Part shown: positions 18,464 through 26,852 of the stretch, piece after piece | Position numbering within the stretch: the stretch's first letter is position 1 | Layout of the letters: each line of letters starts with the position of its first letter | Source of the DNA: Desulfosalsimonas propionicica | Lineage (GTDB): Bacteria > Desulfobacterota > Desulfobacteria > Desulfobacterales > Desulfosalsimonadaceae | Assembly (NCBI RefSeq): GCF_013761005.1 | Contig: NZ_JACDUS010000008.1 | Span: forward strand, 80,505 to 144,504 | Length of the DNA stretch: 64,000 nucleotides | Direction: 5' to 3' | Notes under the pieces: model-generated | What the model was told of the DNA's origin: nothing | The model's input: the letters and a program-made list of their open reading frames with translations, nothing else | Databases searched by the model: none | Made by a program: the position numbers and the translations under genes

Positions 18464-20416
18464 ATGACACAATATACAGTATCATTTCAGCCGCACGACA
18501 AGGAAGTTACCGTGGAAGAAGGCCAGAGCCTGATCCGGGCGGCCATGGATGCGGGCGTTCACATCAACGCCTCCTGCGGAGGGGAAGGCATCTGCGGAAA
18601 ATGCCGGGTGATAATTGAAAGCGGTGAGGTTGAAGGCGGGGTTTCCGAGCAGTTAAGTCAGCAGGATCAGGAAAAGGGTTACCGTCTGGCGTGCCTGTCA
18701 AAGGTCAAAAGCGACCTGACCGTAAGGATCCCCACGGAATCCTACATTGATGCCAAGGTGCTGAACCTGCAGGCAACGGCCCGCAAAACCGCACGCATCA
18801 AGCAGTTAAATCTGGAAGACCTCAAGGAAAAGGGCATGTTTGTCCCGGCCGTGGACAAGGTTTACGTGGAAATGCCCGTGCCCGATGGAACCGACAATGA
18901 GGCCGACGTCACCCGGCTGGTTCAGGCCCTGCAGAAGGATCACAACGAACACCGTCTGGAGTTTGACCTGTCGGTGATCCGCAAAATTCCGGATGTTGCG
19001 CGTGAAGCGGATTTCAAGGTCACCACCACCATTGCCAGGCCGGTGCGCGAAGACGGCAAAAACAGAATCATCAGTGTTCATGCCGGCGATACAACAGAGC
19101 GCAATTTTGCCATTGCTGTGGATATCGGCACAACAAGCATCTATGGCCAGGTTATTGACCTGATTTCCGGCGAGGTTCTGGCGCAGTACGGGGATTTTAA
19201 TTCCCAGATCAGCTATGGCGAGGATATCATCAGCCGGATCGTGTATGCGGAAAAAGGAGACGGGCTGGAAAAACTTCACTCCCTTGTTATATCCACGATT
19301 AACTCCGTGATCGGCAAAATCATTAAAAAATCGGGCATTGATGCAGAAGAGATCTCCACGATCACCTTTGCCGGCAACACCACCATGACCCAGTTGTTTT
19401 TAAAGGTCAATCCCCGATACATCCGCCGGTCGCCTTATGTTCCGGCTGCCAATATTTATCCGGCCTTCAAGGCCGTGGAGATCGGCCTGGAGGTGCCGGA
19501 TCATGTTACGGCCCTGGTCTATCCCCAGGTTTCAAGCTACGTGGGCGGAGATATCGTGGCCGGTGTCATGGGTTCCGGGATGTATCAGGACGAGGAACTG
19601 ACCCTGTACATGGATATCGGCACCAATGCCGAGGTGGTGATCGGAAACAAGGACTGGATGGTTTGCGCCGCGTGCTCGGCCGGCCCGGCTTTTGAAGGCG
19701 GCGGCATCAAGCTGGGCATGCGCGCTGCTGAAGGGGCCATAGAGGACTTCTCCGTTGATCCGGCGACCCTGGAGCCCATGAATGTGACCATCGGCAATGT
19801 CCGGCCCAAAGGGATCTGCGGCAGCGGGTTGATCACCTGTGTGGCCACCATGTTTGAAATGAGCATTATCGACAACCGGGGCAAATTCAACCGGGACCTG
19901 GAAACAGACCGTATCCGGGAAGTCGACGGGGTGTATGAATACGTTCTGGCCTGGCAGGATGTTTCTGGAATTGACAGGGACGTGGTGCTCACCGAAATTG
20001 ATATCGATAACCTGATTCGCGCCAAGGGCGCAATCTACAGCGGGTGCCGAACCCTTTTGTCCGAGGTCGGCCTGTCGATCAACGATCTGGACCGCATTAT
20101 CATGGCCGGTGGCTTCGGCAGCTATATCGATCTGGAAAAAACCATGACCATCGGTCTGCTGCCGGAAATCGACCCGGAAAAAGTCACCTTTATCGGTAAC
20201 GGTTCGCTTATGGGTGCCCGGATGAGCGCGCTGACCAACAGCATCCGCCGTGACGTGGTGGCTACGGTCAATCGGATGACCAATTTTGAACTTTCGGAAA
20301 CCCAGTCCTTCATGGACAATTATATTGCGGCACTGTTTCTGCCCCATACCGAACAGGGCCTGTTTCCGAAATTAAAAAAACGCATGGATGAACGACGCCG
20401 GCAGCTCGGGAGTTGA
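18464..20416 (+). CDS. acsV: Corrinoid protein reductive activator (RACo-type, 2Fe-2S + ASKHA ATPase)
   Basis: A 650-residue ATP-dependent reactivase that returns inactive Co(II) corrinoid iron-sulfur protein to Co(I). The N-terminal plant-type ferredoxin domain has CGGEGICGKC (residues ~38-47) and a last Cys in RLACLS near 78. A linker region leads to the ASKHA domain starting with AVDIGTTSIYGQ (~218), with FAGNTTMTQLF, DIGTNAEVV, and MAGGFGSYIDL. The start MTQYTV at 18464 follows CGGAG; an upstream in-frame ATG (18407) would add an unsupported tail. It is the first gene of the acs cluster, as in acetogens. Its specific partner should be AcsCD (inference from context). Confidence 0.92.
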   Translation: MTQYTVSFQPHDKEVTVEEGQSLIRAAMDAGVHINASCGGEGICGKCRVIIESGEVEGGVSEQLSQQDQEKGYRLACLSKVKSDLTVRIPTESYIDAKVLNLQATARKTARIKQLNLEDLKEKGMFVPAVDKVYVEMPVPDGTDNEADVTRLVQALQKDHNEHRLEFDLSVIRKIPDVAREADFKVTTTIARPVREDGKNRIISVHAGDTTERNFAIAVDIGTTSIYGQVIDLISGEVLAQYGDFNSQISYGEDIISRIVYAEKGDGLEKLHSLVISTINSVIGKIIKKSGIDAEEISTITFAGNTTMTQLFLKVNPRYIRRSPYVPAANIYPAFKAVEIGLEVPDHVTALVYPQVSSYVGGDIVAGVMGSGMYQDEELTLYMDIGTNAEVVIGNKDWMVCAACSAGPAFEGGGIKLGMRAAEGAIEDFSVDPATLEPMNVTIGNVRPKGICGSGLITCVATMFEMSIIDNRGKFNRDLETDRIREVDGVYEYVLAWQDVSGIDRDVVLTEIDIDNLIRAKGAIYSGCRTLLSEVGLSINDLDRIIMAGGFGSYIDLEKTMTIGLLPEIDPEKVTFIGNGSLMGARMSALTNSIRRDVVATVNRMTNFELSETQSFMDNYIAALFLPHTEQGLFPKLKKRMDERRRQLGS

Positions 20417-20464
20417 TCAAGGGGCGTGGCAGCTGTTTTACCCACAAAATAGCTTGTATAATGA

Positions 20465-20492
20465 TTGACAAAACGTTTTTTTTTGATATTAA
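20465..20492 (+). promoter_or_regulatory. Candidate strong sigma-70 promoter for acsD operon
   Basis: TTGACA (20465-20470), 16-bp spacer with a run of nine T, then TATTAA (20487-20492). It lies between the reactivase gene and acsD, so acsDABCE may be transcribed separately from, or in addition to, the reactivase message. Confidence 0.5.
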
Positions 20493-20714
20493 ATTTATCT
20501 TTTAAAACTGTATGAATGAAAAGGTGACCCGTACAATCCGGCACCGGGTGTTGCCTGCGCGATAAAGCAGGATATCGGCCCAATTGCGCAGCCGGCGATC
20601 ACACAGAGGAGCCGTGCAGGCTTTGTCTGTTTTGCAGTAATAAATCGAAAATTGTGATCAAATCGTAAATGGATACCGCTTCAACTGAAATCGCTTAAGA
20701 ATAAGGAGGTAACA
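20493..20714 (+). other. Long 5' leader before acsD
   Basis: About 215 nt between the candidate promoter and the acsD start hold no open frame that looks real. Short GC-rich self-complementary stretches occur (for example CCGGCACCGGGTG at about 20539), but they do not match a riboswitch I recognise, including cobalamin. It ends with a consensus AAGGAGG (20703-20709). Confidence 0.4.
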
Positions 20715-22277
20715 TTGGGCTTCGAAATCTTTAAAGAATCCTATGCAGGCAGCATCAGGCCGATTACTCTCGGCAAAGGCGACAAGGCCGTAACGGTCGG
20801 TGGCGAAAGCTGTCTCCCGCTTTATAAGTTCGAAGGGGAGATGCCCAATAAGCCCAAGATTGCAATGGAAATCTGGGACATGGAGCCGACAGACTGGTCA
20901 GAGGCGGCCAAGAAACCCTTTGAGGACGTACTGGGTGATCCTGCGGCATGGGCCAAAAAATGCGTGGAACAGTACGGGGCGGAGATGATTGTTTTGCAGC
21001 TCAAAAGCGCCGATCCCAACGGGAACGATGCCAGCCCCGATGAAATCGTTAAAAAAGTCAAAAACATTCTCGAAGCCATTGACGTGCCGCTGATTCTCTG
21101 GGGTACGGCCAATGTGCAGAAAGATGAGGAAGTGCTCAAAAAGGTCTCTGAGGCCTGCGAGGGCAAAAACCTTGTTCTCGGTCCGGTTGAAGACGACAAT
21201 CACAAGGGTATCGGTGCAAGCGCCATGGGCTTTGGCCATGCGATTATCTCTTCCTCGCCCATTGACGTCAACCTGGCCAAGCAGGTCAATATCCTGCTGG
21301 AAAACCTTGGCGTGCCCAATGACCGTATCCTTATCGACCCCACCACCGGCGGTCTGGGCTACGGCATGGAGTATTCTTATTCCGTCATGGAGCGCATCCG
21401 CATGGCAGCCCTGCTGCAGGGTGATGACAAGCTGCAGTATCCCATCGTCAACAATCTCGCAAACGAAGTCTGGCGCTGCAAGGAAGCCAATCAGAGTATG
21501 GACGACGCCCCGGAACTGGGAGATCCCGAGCGCCGGGGCATTCTCATGGAAGCGGTGGGCGCGGTGACCTACCTGATGGCCGGCTCTGACATTCTCATTA
21601 TGCGGCATCCCGAGGCCATTCGCATGGTCAAAAGCTTCATCGAGCTGATTATGGAAGGCGGAGCCGCCAGCGACGTGGCCCCCATCGAAAAGCAGCTGGC
21701 TGATGTGGACATTGATTATGCCGCAATGTCGCCTGAGCCGGATTTGAAGATCGAAGAGGAAAAGAAGGCCGCCCCCAAGAAGGCCGCCCCCAAGAAGGAA
21801 GAAAAGAAGGCAGAGCCCAAGAAGGCCGCCCCCAAGAAGGAAGAAAAGAAGGCAGAGCCCAAGAAAGAAGAGCCCAAGCCCGCAGCTGAGGAAAAGGCCG
21901 CCAAGCCGGCAGAGGATCCGGAAGCCAAGGCCAGGGCAGAGGCTGAAGCCAAGGCCAGGGCGGAAGAAGACGCCAAGAAAAAGGCCGAGGCTGAAGCCAA
22001 GGCAAAGCAGGAAGCCGAAGCCAAGGCCAAGGCCGATGCCGAAGCCAAGGTCAAGGCTGAGGAAGAGGCCAAGAAAAAGGCCGAAGCCGAAGAGCGGGCC
22101 AAGCGGGACGAAGAAGAAAGAAAACTGCTGGAAAAACGGGCCAAGGAGCGCGAGCAGCTTCACAAGAAGCGCGAGGCCGCGGCAGAAAAACCCGAAGCCC
22201 TGAGCCCGGCAGAGGAACAGAAATCCCACCTGGACAAAATTGTGGAAAGACTGGACCGGATTCACCGGAGAGTCTGA
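20715..22277 (+). CDS. acsD: CO dehydrogenase/acetyl-CoA synthase complex, corrinoid Fe-S protein small subunit, with long Lys/Ala/Glu tail
   Basis: Residues 1-~340 are the AcsD/CdhD TIM-barrel subunit of the corrinoid iron-sulfur protein, which with AcsC carries the methyl group to ACS (IAMEIWDMEP, DPTTGGLGYGMEYSYSVMER). Residues ~347-500 are a low-complexity charged tail: KKAAPKK repeats, then many EAKAKAEAE-type heptads, and an amphipathic end HLDKIVERLDRIHRRV. Known small subunits are about 320 residues, so the tail adds about 180. Start is a TTG at 20715 with a perfect AAGGAGG 5 bp upstream; no in-frame ATG fits better. The tail resembles TolA- or histone-like helices, perhaps a tether to other complex members. 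Confidence 0.93.
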   Translation: MGFEIFKESYAGSIRPITLGKGDKAVTVGGESCLPLYKFEGEMPNKPKIAMEIWDMEPTDWSEAAKKPFEDVLGDPAAWAKKCVEQYGAEMIVLQLKSADPNGNDASPDEIVKKVKNILEAIDVPLILWGTANVQKDEEVLKKVSEACEGKNLVLGPVEDDNHKGIGASAMGFGHAIISSSPIDVNLAKQVNILLENLGVPNDRILIDPTTGGLGYGMEYSYSVMERIRMAALLQGDDKLQYPIVNNLANEVWRCKEANQSMDDAPELGDPERRGILMEAVGAVTYLMAGSDILIMRHPEAIRMVKSFIELIMEGGAASDVAPIEKQLADVDIDYAAMSPEPDLKIEEEKKAAPKKAAPKKEEKKAEPKKAAPKKEEKKAEPKKEEPKPAAEEKAAKPAEDPEAKARAEAEAKARAEEDAKKKAEAEAKAKQEAEAKAKADAEAKVKAEEEAKKKAEAEERAKRDEEERKLLEKRAKEREQLHKKREAAAEKPEALSPAEEQKSHLDKIVERLDRIHRRV

Positions 22278-22407
22278 AGATAAAAATATGGTATTTAAAG
22301 GCATCCAATACATCTTGCGCCATGGCGGAAAGACCCGCTGATATGCCCGACACCGGCGCGACATGCATACTTGCCGAATTTAAAAGCAACAAGAGGAGGA
22401 ACCTCTA

Positions 22408-24438
22408 ATGGCAGAAGAAAAAGAAAAAAAAGCTGCTCCGAAAAAGGAAAAACTAGCCGATCCGATTGCAGCAACCATTGATGTTGCATCCCAGCAACTC
22501 ATTGCCCGCGCCCAGCAACTCGGTGTTGAAACGGTTTTTGACCGCGCCGAAACCATGAAGCCCTGTAACATTGGTGCCCAGGGTACCTGCTGCAAGAACT
22601 GCGGCATGGGGCCCTGCCGGCTGCCGCTGCCCAAAAGCGGCATCGAGGGGGAAGACACCCGAAAAGGCCTTTGCGGCGCCACGGCCAACACCATTGCCGC
22701 CAGAAACTTTATCCGGATGATCGCCGGCGGCGCGGCTGCCCACTCCGACCACGGCCGGGGAGTGGCTGAGGTCTTTCTGACCGCCGCCCGTAAGGAAACC
22801 AATGATTATCAAATCAAGGACACGGTCAAACTGGTCCAGGTAGCCGAAGCATTAGGCGTGGCCACCACTGTGGAAGTCGACGGGGAAACCAAAGACCGGG
22901 ATCTGGATGAAGTTGCAGTGGAAGTGGGCGAAATCGCCATGGCCGAATGGGGCAAACCTGAAGGCGAGGTGTTTTATCTCAAGCGCGCGCCCCAGGCCCT
23001 TTATGAAAAATGGGAAAAACAGGGTGTCAGGCCCAGAAACATCGACCGGGAAATCGTGGAGATCATGCACCGGACCCATATTGGCGTGGACCAGGATTAC
23101 CGCAACCTGATGAAACAGGGTGTTCGTGCTGCCATTGGCGACGGATGGGGTGGCTCCATGCTGGCCACTGACCTGCAGGATATCCTTTTTGGCACGCCGT
23201 ATCCGCTGCAGTCCGAGGCCAACCTGGGCGTGATGAAAGAAGATCATGTCAACCTGATTGTCCACGGCCATGAACCGATCCTTTCCGAAATGATCGTGGC
23301 GGCTTCCCAGTCCAAGGAAATGCTGGACTATGCAAAGGAAAAAGGGGCCAAGGGCATCCAGCTCAGCGGTATCTGCTGCACAGCCAACGAAATCCTTCAA
23401 CGCCACGGAATTCCGCCGGCAGCCAATTTCCTGCAGCAGGAACTGGCCATTATCACCGGTGCCTGCGATGCCATGGTCGTCGATATCCAGTGCATCATGC
23501 AAAACGTGGCCAATGTGGCCAACTGCTTTCACACCAAGCTGATCACCACCCATCCCATTGCCAAGATGGAGCAGGAAAACGTCATTCACATTGAGTTTGA
23601 CGAACATTATGCCATGGAAGATGCCAAGCGCATCGTGAAAATGGCCATTGACAACTTTGAAAACCGCGGCGCCGAAGTCATGATTCCGCGCCAGAAAGCC
23701 ACCCAGATCGCCGGATTCGGTGTGGAATCCATCCAGTACCACCTGGGCGGAACCTTCCGGGGGGATTACTACACCTTAAACGACAATATCATCAACGGCC
23801 GTATTCGCGGCATTGCCGGCGTGGTTGGGTGCAACAACGCCCGGACCCGTCACAATGAAGGCCATATTCAGGTTGTCAAGGAACTGATCAAAAATGATGT
23901 GATCGTGTTGACCACCGGCTGCAACGGCATTGCCTGCGCCATGGAAGGCCTGCTCACCCCCGAGGCCGCAGGCGTTTACTGCGGTGCCGGCCTGGCCGAG
24001 GTTTGCGAGACCGTCGGTATTCCGCCGGTTCTGCACATGGGTTCCTGCGTGGACAATAGCCGGATTCTGCTGGCCGCCACAGAAGTGGTCAATGCCGGCG
24101 GTCTGGGCAATGATATCTCTGAGCTGCCTGTTGCCGGAAGCGCCCCGGAATGGATGAGTGAAAAAGCCATTTCCATTGGTCAGTACTTTGTGGCCTCGGG
24201 TGTTTACACGGTGTTTGGCGTCACGTTCCCCACCACCGGCGCCCCGGTTTTCCAGGATTTTCTGTTCAAGGAAATGGAGAAAATGTACGGCGGCATGTGG
24301 GATTTGGAAATTGATCCGATCAAGCACGCCCACAAGATGATCGCCCACATCGACTCCAAGCGCAAGGCCCTGGGCATTGACAAGGCCCGGGAGCGGGTGC
24401 TTATGGACATGGCCGACCGCCAGAAGCTCGAAGCATAA
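22408..24438 (+). CDS. acsA: Anaerobic Ni-containing carbon monoxide dehydrogenase (CODH, ACS-associated)
   Basis: A 676-residue catalytic subunit that interconverts CO and CO2. The B/D-cluster Cys motif is present near residues 53-70 (CNIGAQGTCCKNCGMGPC). Later C-cluster ligands are in GICCTANE, GVVGCNN, TTGCNGIACAMEG, and GSCVDNSR, as in CooS/AcsA. Length matches the bacterial enzyme. RBS GAGGAGG sits upstream. The N-terminus (KEKKAAPKKEK) is rich in Lys/Ala and echoes the KKAAPKK repeats in the AcsD tail. It would form the alpha2beta2 complex with AcsB; CooC at 32.7 kb would load nickel. Confidence 0.97.
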   Translation: MAEEKEKKAAPKKEKLADPIAATIDVASQQLIARAQQLGVETVFDRAETMKPCNIGAQGTCCKNCGMGPCRLPLPKSGIEGEDTRKGLCGATANTIAARNFIRMIAGGAAAHSDHGRGVAEVFLTAARKETNDYQIKDTVKLVQVAEALGVATTVEVDGETKDRDLDEVAVEVGEIAMAEWGKPEGEVFYLKRAPQALYEKWEKQGVRPRNIDREIVEIMHRTHIGVDQDYRNLMKQGVRAAIGDGWGGSMLATDLQDILFGTPYPLQSEANLGVMKEDHVNLIVHGHEPILSEMIVAASQSKEMLDYAKEKGAKGIQLSGICCTANEILQRHGIPPAANFLQQELAIITGACDAMVVDIQCIMQNVANVANCFHTKLITTHPIAKMEQENVIHIEFDEHYAMEDAKRIVKMAIDNFENRGAEVMIPRQKATQIAGFGVESIQYHLGGTFRGDYYTLNDNIINGRIRGIAGVVGCNNARTRHNEGHIQVVKELIKNDVIVLTTGCNGIACAMEGLLTPEAAGVYCGAGLAEVCETVGIPPVLHMGSCVDNSRILLAATEVVNAGGLGNDISELPVAGSAPEWMSEKAISIGQYFVASGVYTVFGVTFPTTGAPVFQDFLFKEMEKMYGGMWDLEIDPIKHAHKMIAHIDSKRKALGIDKARERVLMDMADRQKLEA

Positions 24439-24529
24439 AAGGCCTTGGGATGACGGATACAAGAGACTTGATCTCAAAAGATATTTCTGATGACGATGCA
24501 ACACCAAATCCTCAACGAAGGAGGACCGT

Positions 24530-26764
24530 ATGTCTAAACTGATCGCATTTGCTGCCATTCAGGGCGGCTATAAAGTTGTCTCCCAGGTGGAAGGGGAACT
24601 GGAAAAAACCCTGCAGTCCTATGACGCCTCCACCAAGGTGGAATTTCCCAATACCGGGTATTTTCTGCCGGTCATCTATTCGCTGACCGGGCTGAAGGTG
24701 GAAACGCTTGAGGACATGAGAAAACCGCTGGAATTTGCCCGCAAGCTGTTGCCCCCCCATATCAAGGGCAAGCATCATTTGCCGTTTCTCGGCCCCCTGC
24801 TGGATGCCGGCATGGCGGCCATCCTGGCCTATGAAATCAAGGAGGCCCTGCGGATTGTCAAGGACCCGGATTTCTACTATCCGCATGAAGATCCGGATAT
24901 TGAAAACGGCAAAGTCTGGCTGGGCCCGGCAGACGACATTGTACTTCGCAAGCGTGGCGTGGAATTTGTCGACGGCTCGGCCCCGGGTTTTGCCGCCATC
25001 GTTGGCGCGGCCCCGAGCCCGGAGATCGCAAAGAACATCGTGGAAGAATACCAGAAACGCAATCTCTACATCTTCTGCGCGGCCCAGCATCGGGGTATTT
25101 CCATTATTGACCAGCTCCTGGAAGCCGACGTTCAGGTCGGGTGGAATACCCGCATCGTGCCCTTTGGGCCGGATATCTCCTCTGCGGTGTTTGCCCTCGG
25201 GTTTGCCAACCGTGCGGCCATGGCTTTTGGCGGTCTGCAGCCGGGCGACTACAAAAAGATTCTCAAGTACAACAAAGACCGGATCTTTGCATTTGTCAAC
25301 GCACTGGGCGACATTGGAACCGAATGGGGCGTGGCTGCAGCCGGATGCGTCAACTGGGGTTTTCCCACCCTGGCCGACACGGATATCCCGGAAATTCTGC
25401 CCACCGGCATTTGTACCTACGAGCATGTGGTGGCCAATGTTCCCCATGACGAGATCGTTCAGCGCTCCGTGGAAGTCCGCGGCCTGAAAGTGCAGGTATC
25501 CCAGATCGATATCCCCTGTTCCTTCGGTCCGGCCTACGAGGGCGAGCGGGTGCGCGGAAAAGACCTGCATTCCCAGATGGGCGGCGGCAAGACACAGTGC
25601 ACCGAGCTGGTGAAAATGGCTGACATGAAGGAGATCGAAGACGGCAAGGTCGAGGTGGTGGGCAAGGATATCCCGGATCTCGGCGAAGGCGACACCCTGC
25701 CGCTGGGCATTTACGTCCAGATCGCCGGCCGGGAGTTCCAGGCGGACTTTGAGCCCATCCTGGAACGCCAGATCCATCACCTGATCAACTATATCCAGGG
25801 CGTTATGCATATCGGTCAGCGCGACATTTCCTGGATCCGGGTGAGCAAGGCGGCCGTGGAAAAGGGCTTTACCTTAAAGGACATCGGCGTGGTCCTCCAT
25901 GCCAAGATGCATCAGGATTTCGGCAAGGTCCTCGATAAGATTCAGGTGACCCTGTATACCAAAAAGGACGACGTGAAAAAGATGACAGAACGCGCCCGGG
26001 CCGAGTACAAGCAGCGCGACGAGCGGGTGGAGAACATGAAGGACGAGGATGTGGAAACTTACTACTCCTGCACCCTGTGCCAGTCCTTTGCGCCCAATCA
26101 CGTCTGCTCGGTATCCCCGGAACGGACCGGTCTGTGCGGCGCTTATAACTGGATGGACTGCAAGGCCTCCTACGAGATCAACCCCACAGGCCCCAACCAG
26201 CCAATTAAAAAGGGTGAAGTAATTGATCCGCGCCTGGGTCAGTGGAAAGGGGTCAATGAGTTTGTCAAGCAGGCATCCCGCGGTGCGGTGGAAGGCTACA
26301 ACTTCTACTCCATTGTTTATGATCCCATGACCACGTGCGGGTGCTGCGAGTGCATCGCTGCGGTGCTGCCCACCTGTAACGGGGTTATGACGGTCAACCG
26401 GGAATATACCGGAGACACCCCATGCGGTATGAAGTTTACTACCCTGGCCGGTGTCATGGGCGGCGGTGCCAAATCGCCGGGTTTTGTGGGCCATTCCAAG
26501 TTCAACATCACCCAGCGCAAGTTCATCCGCGGCGACGGTCCGCCGGATATGGACGAAGGCGGACTGCTCAGAATCGTCTGGATGCCCAAGATGCTCAAAG
26601 AAGAGATCAAGGACCGGATTGATTCCCGGGCCAAGGAACTGGGTGTTCCGGATTTTTATGACAAGATCGCAGATGAGACCGTTGGCACCACGGAAGAGGA
26701 AGTCATGGAATTTCTCAAGGAAAAGGATCATCCGGCGCTGAAGCTGGAATCCGTCGTGGGTTGA
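24530..26764 (+). CDS. acsB: Acetyl-CoA synthase (CO dehydrogenase/ACS complex, ACS subunit)
   Basis: A 744-residue enzyme that joins a methyl group from the corrinoid protein, CO, and CoA at the A-cluster. The A-cluster Cys residues are visible: SCTLCQSF near residue 513, CSVSPERTGLCG, and TTCGCCEC near 601. The N-terminal domain is the bacterial-type CODH-binding region (EYQKRNLYIFCAAQHRGIS), which archaeal CdhC lacks, so this is the bacterial form. RBS AAGGAGG precedes the ATG. It is 91 bp downstream of the CODH gene. Confidence 0.97.
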   Translation: MSKLIAFAAIQGGYKVVSQVEGELEKTLQSYDASTKVEFPNTGYFLPVIYSLTGLKVETLEDMRKPLEFARKLLPPHIKGKHHLPFLGPLLDAGMAAILAYEIKEALRIVKDPDFYYPHEDPDIENGKVWLGPADDIVLRKRGVEFVDGSAPGFAAIVGAAPSPEIAKNIVEEYQKRNLYIFCAAQHRGISIIDQLLEADVQVGWNTRIVPFGPDISSAVFALGFANRAAMAFGGLQPGDYKKILKYNKDRIFAFVNALGDIGTEWGVAAAGCVNWGFPTLADTDIPEILPTGICTYEHVVANVPHDEIVQRSVEVRGLKVQVSQIDIPCSFGPAYEGERVRGKDLHSQMGGGKTQCTELVKMADMKEIEDGKVEVVGKDIPDLGEGDTLPLGIYVQIAGREFQADFEPILERQIHHLINYIQGVMHIGQRDISWIRVSKAAVEKGFTLKDIGVVLHAKMHQDFGKVLDKIQVTLYTKKDDVKKMTERARAEYKQRDERVENMKDEDVETYYSCTLCQSFAPNHVCSVSPERTGLCGAYNWMDCKASYEINPTGPNQPIKKGEVIDPRLGQWKGVNEFVKQASRGAVEGYNFYSIVYDPMTTCGCCECIAAVLPTCNGVMTVNREYTGDTPCGMKFTTLAGVMGGGAKSPGFVGHSKFNITQRKFIRGDGPPDMDEGGLLRIVWMPKMLKEEIKDRIDSRAKELGVPDFYDKIADETVGTTEEEVMEFLKEKDHPALKLESVVG

Positions 26765-26778
26765 TGACAGCAGACAAG

Positions 26779-26807
26779 GAACCGGGCCGCAGACAGCGGC
26801 CCGGTTC
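26779..26807 (+). other. Perfect 12-bp stem-loop between acsB and acsC
   Basis: GAACCGGGCCGC pairs exactly with GCGGCCCGGTTC around the 5-nt loop AGACA. No U-tract follows, so it is not a normal Rho-independent terminator. In an operon mRNA this position suits a 3' stabiliser, processing site, or partial attenuator between acsB and acsC. Confidence 0.7.
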
Positions 26808-26852
26808 TGATTCGGTTATAATGACAGGATAGCGTAAAGCGAGGAGAAAAAA

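Noticed and set aside
20493..20714. Cobalamin riboswitch before acsD
   Set aside because: It would make sense for a corrinoid pathway, but the B12-box consensus is not visible.
20898..22364. 488-codon antisense frame opposite acsD
   Set aside because: It is a Gly/Leu/Phe-rich shadow of the Lys/Ala/Glu tail and conserved AcsD codons; the sense gene is certain.
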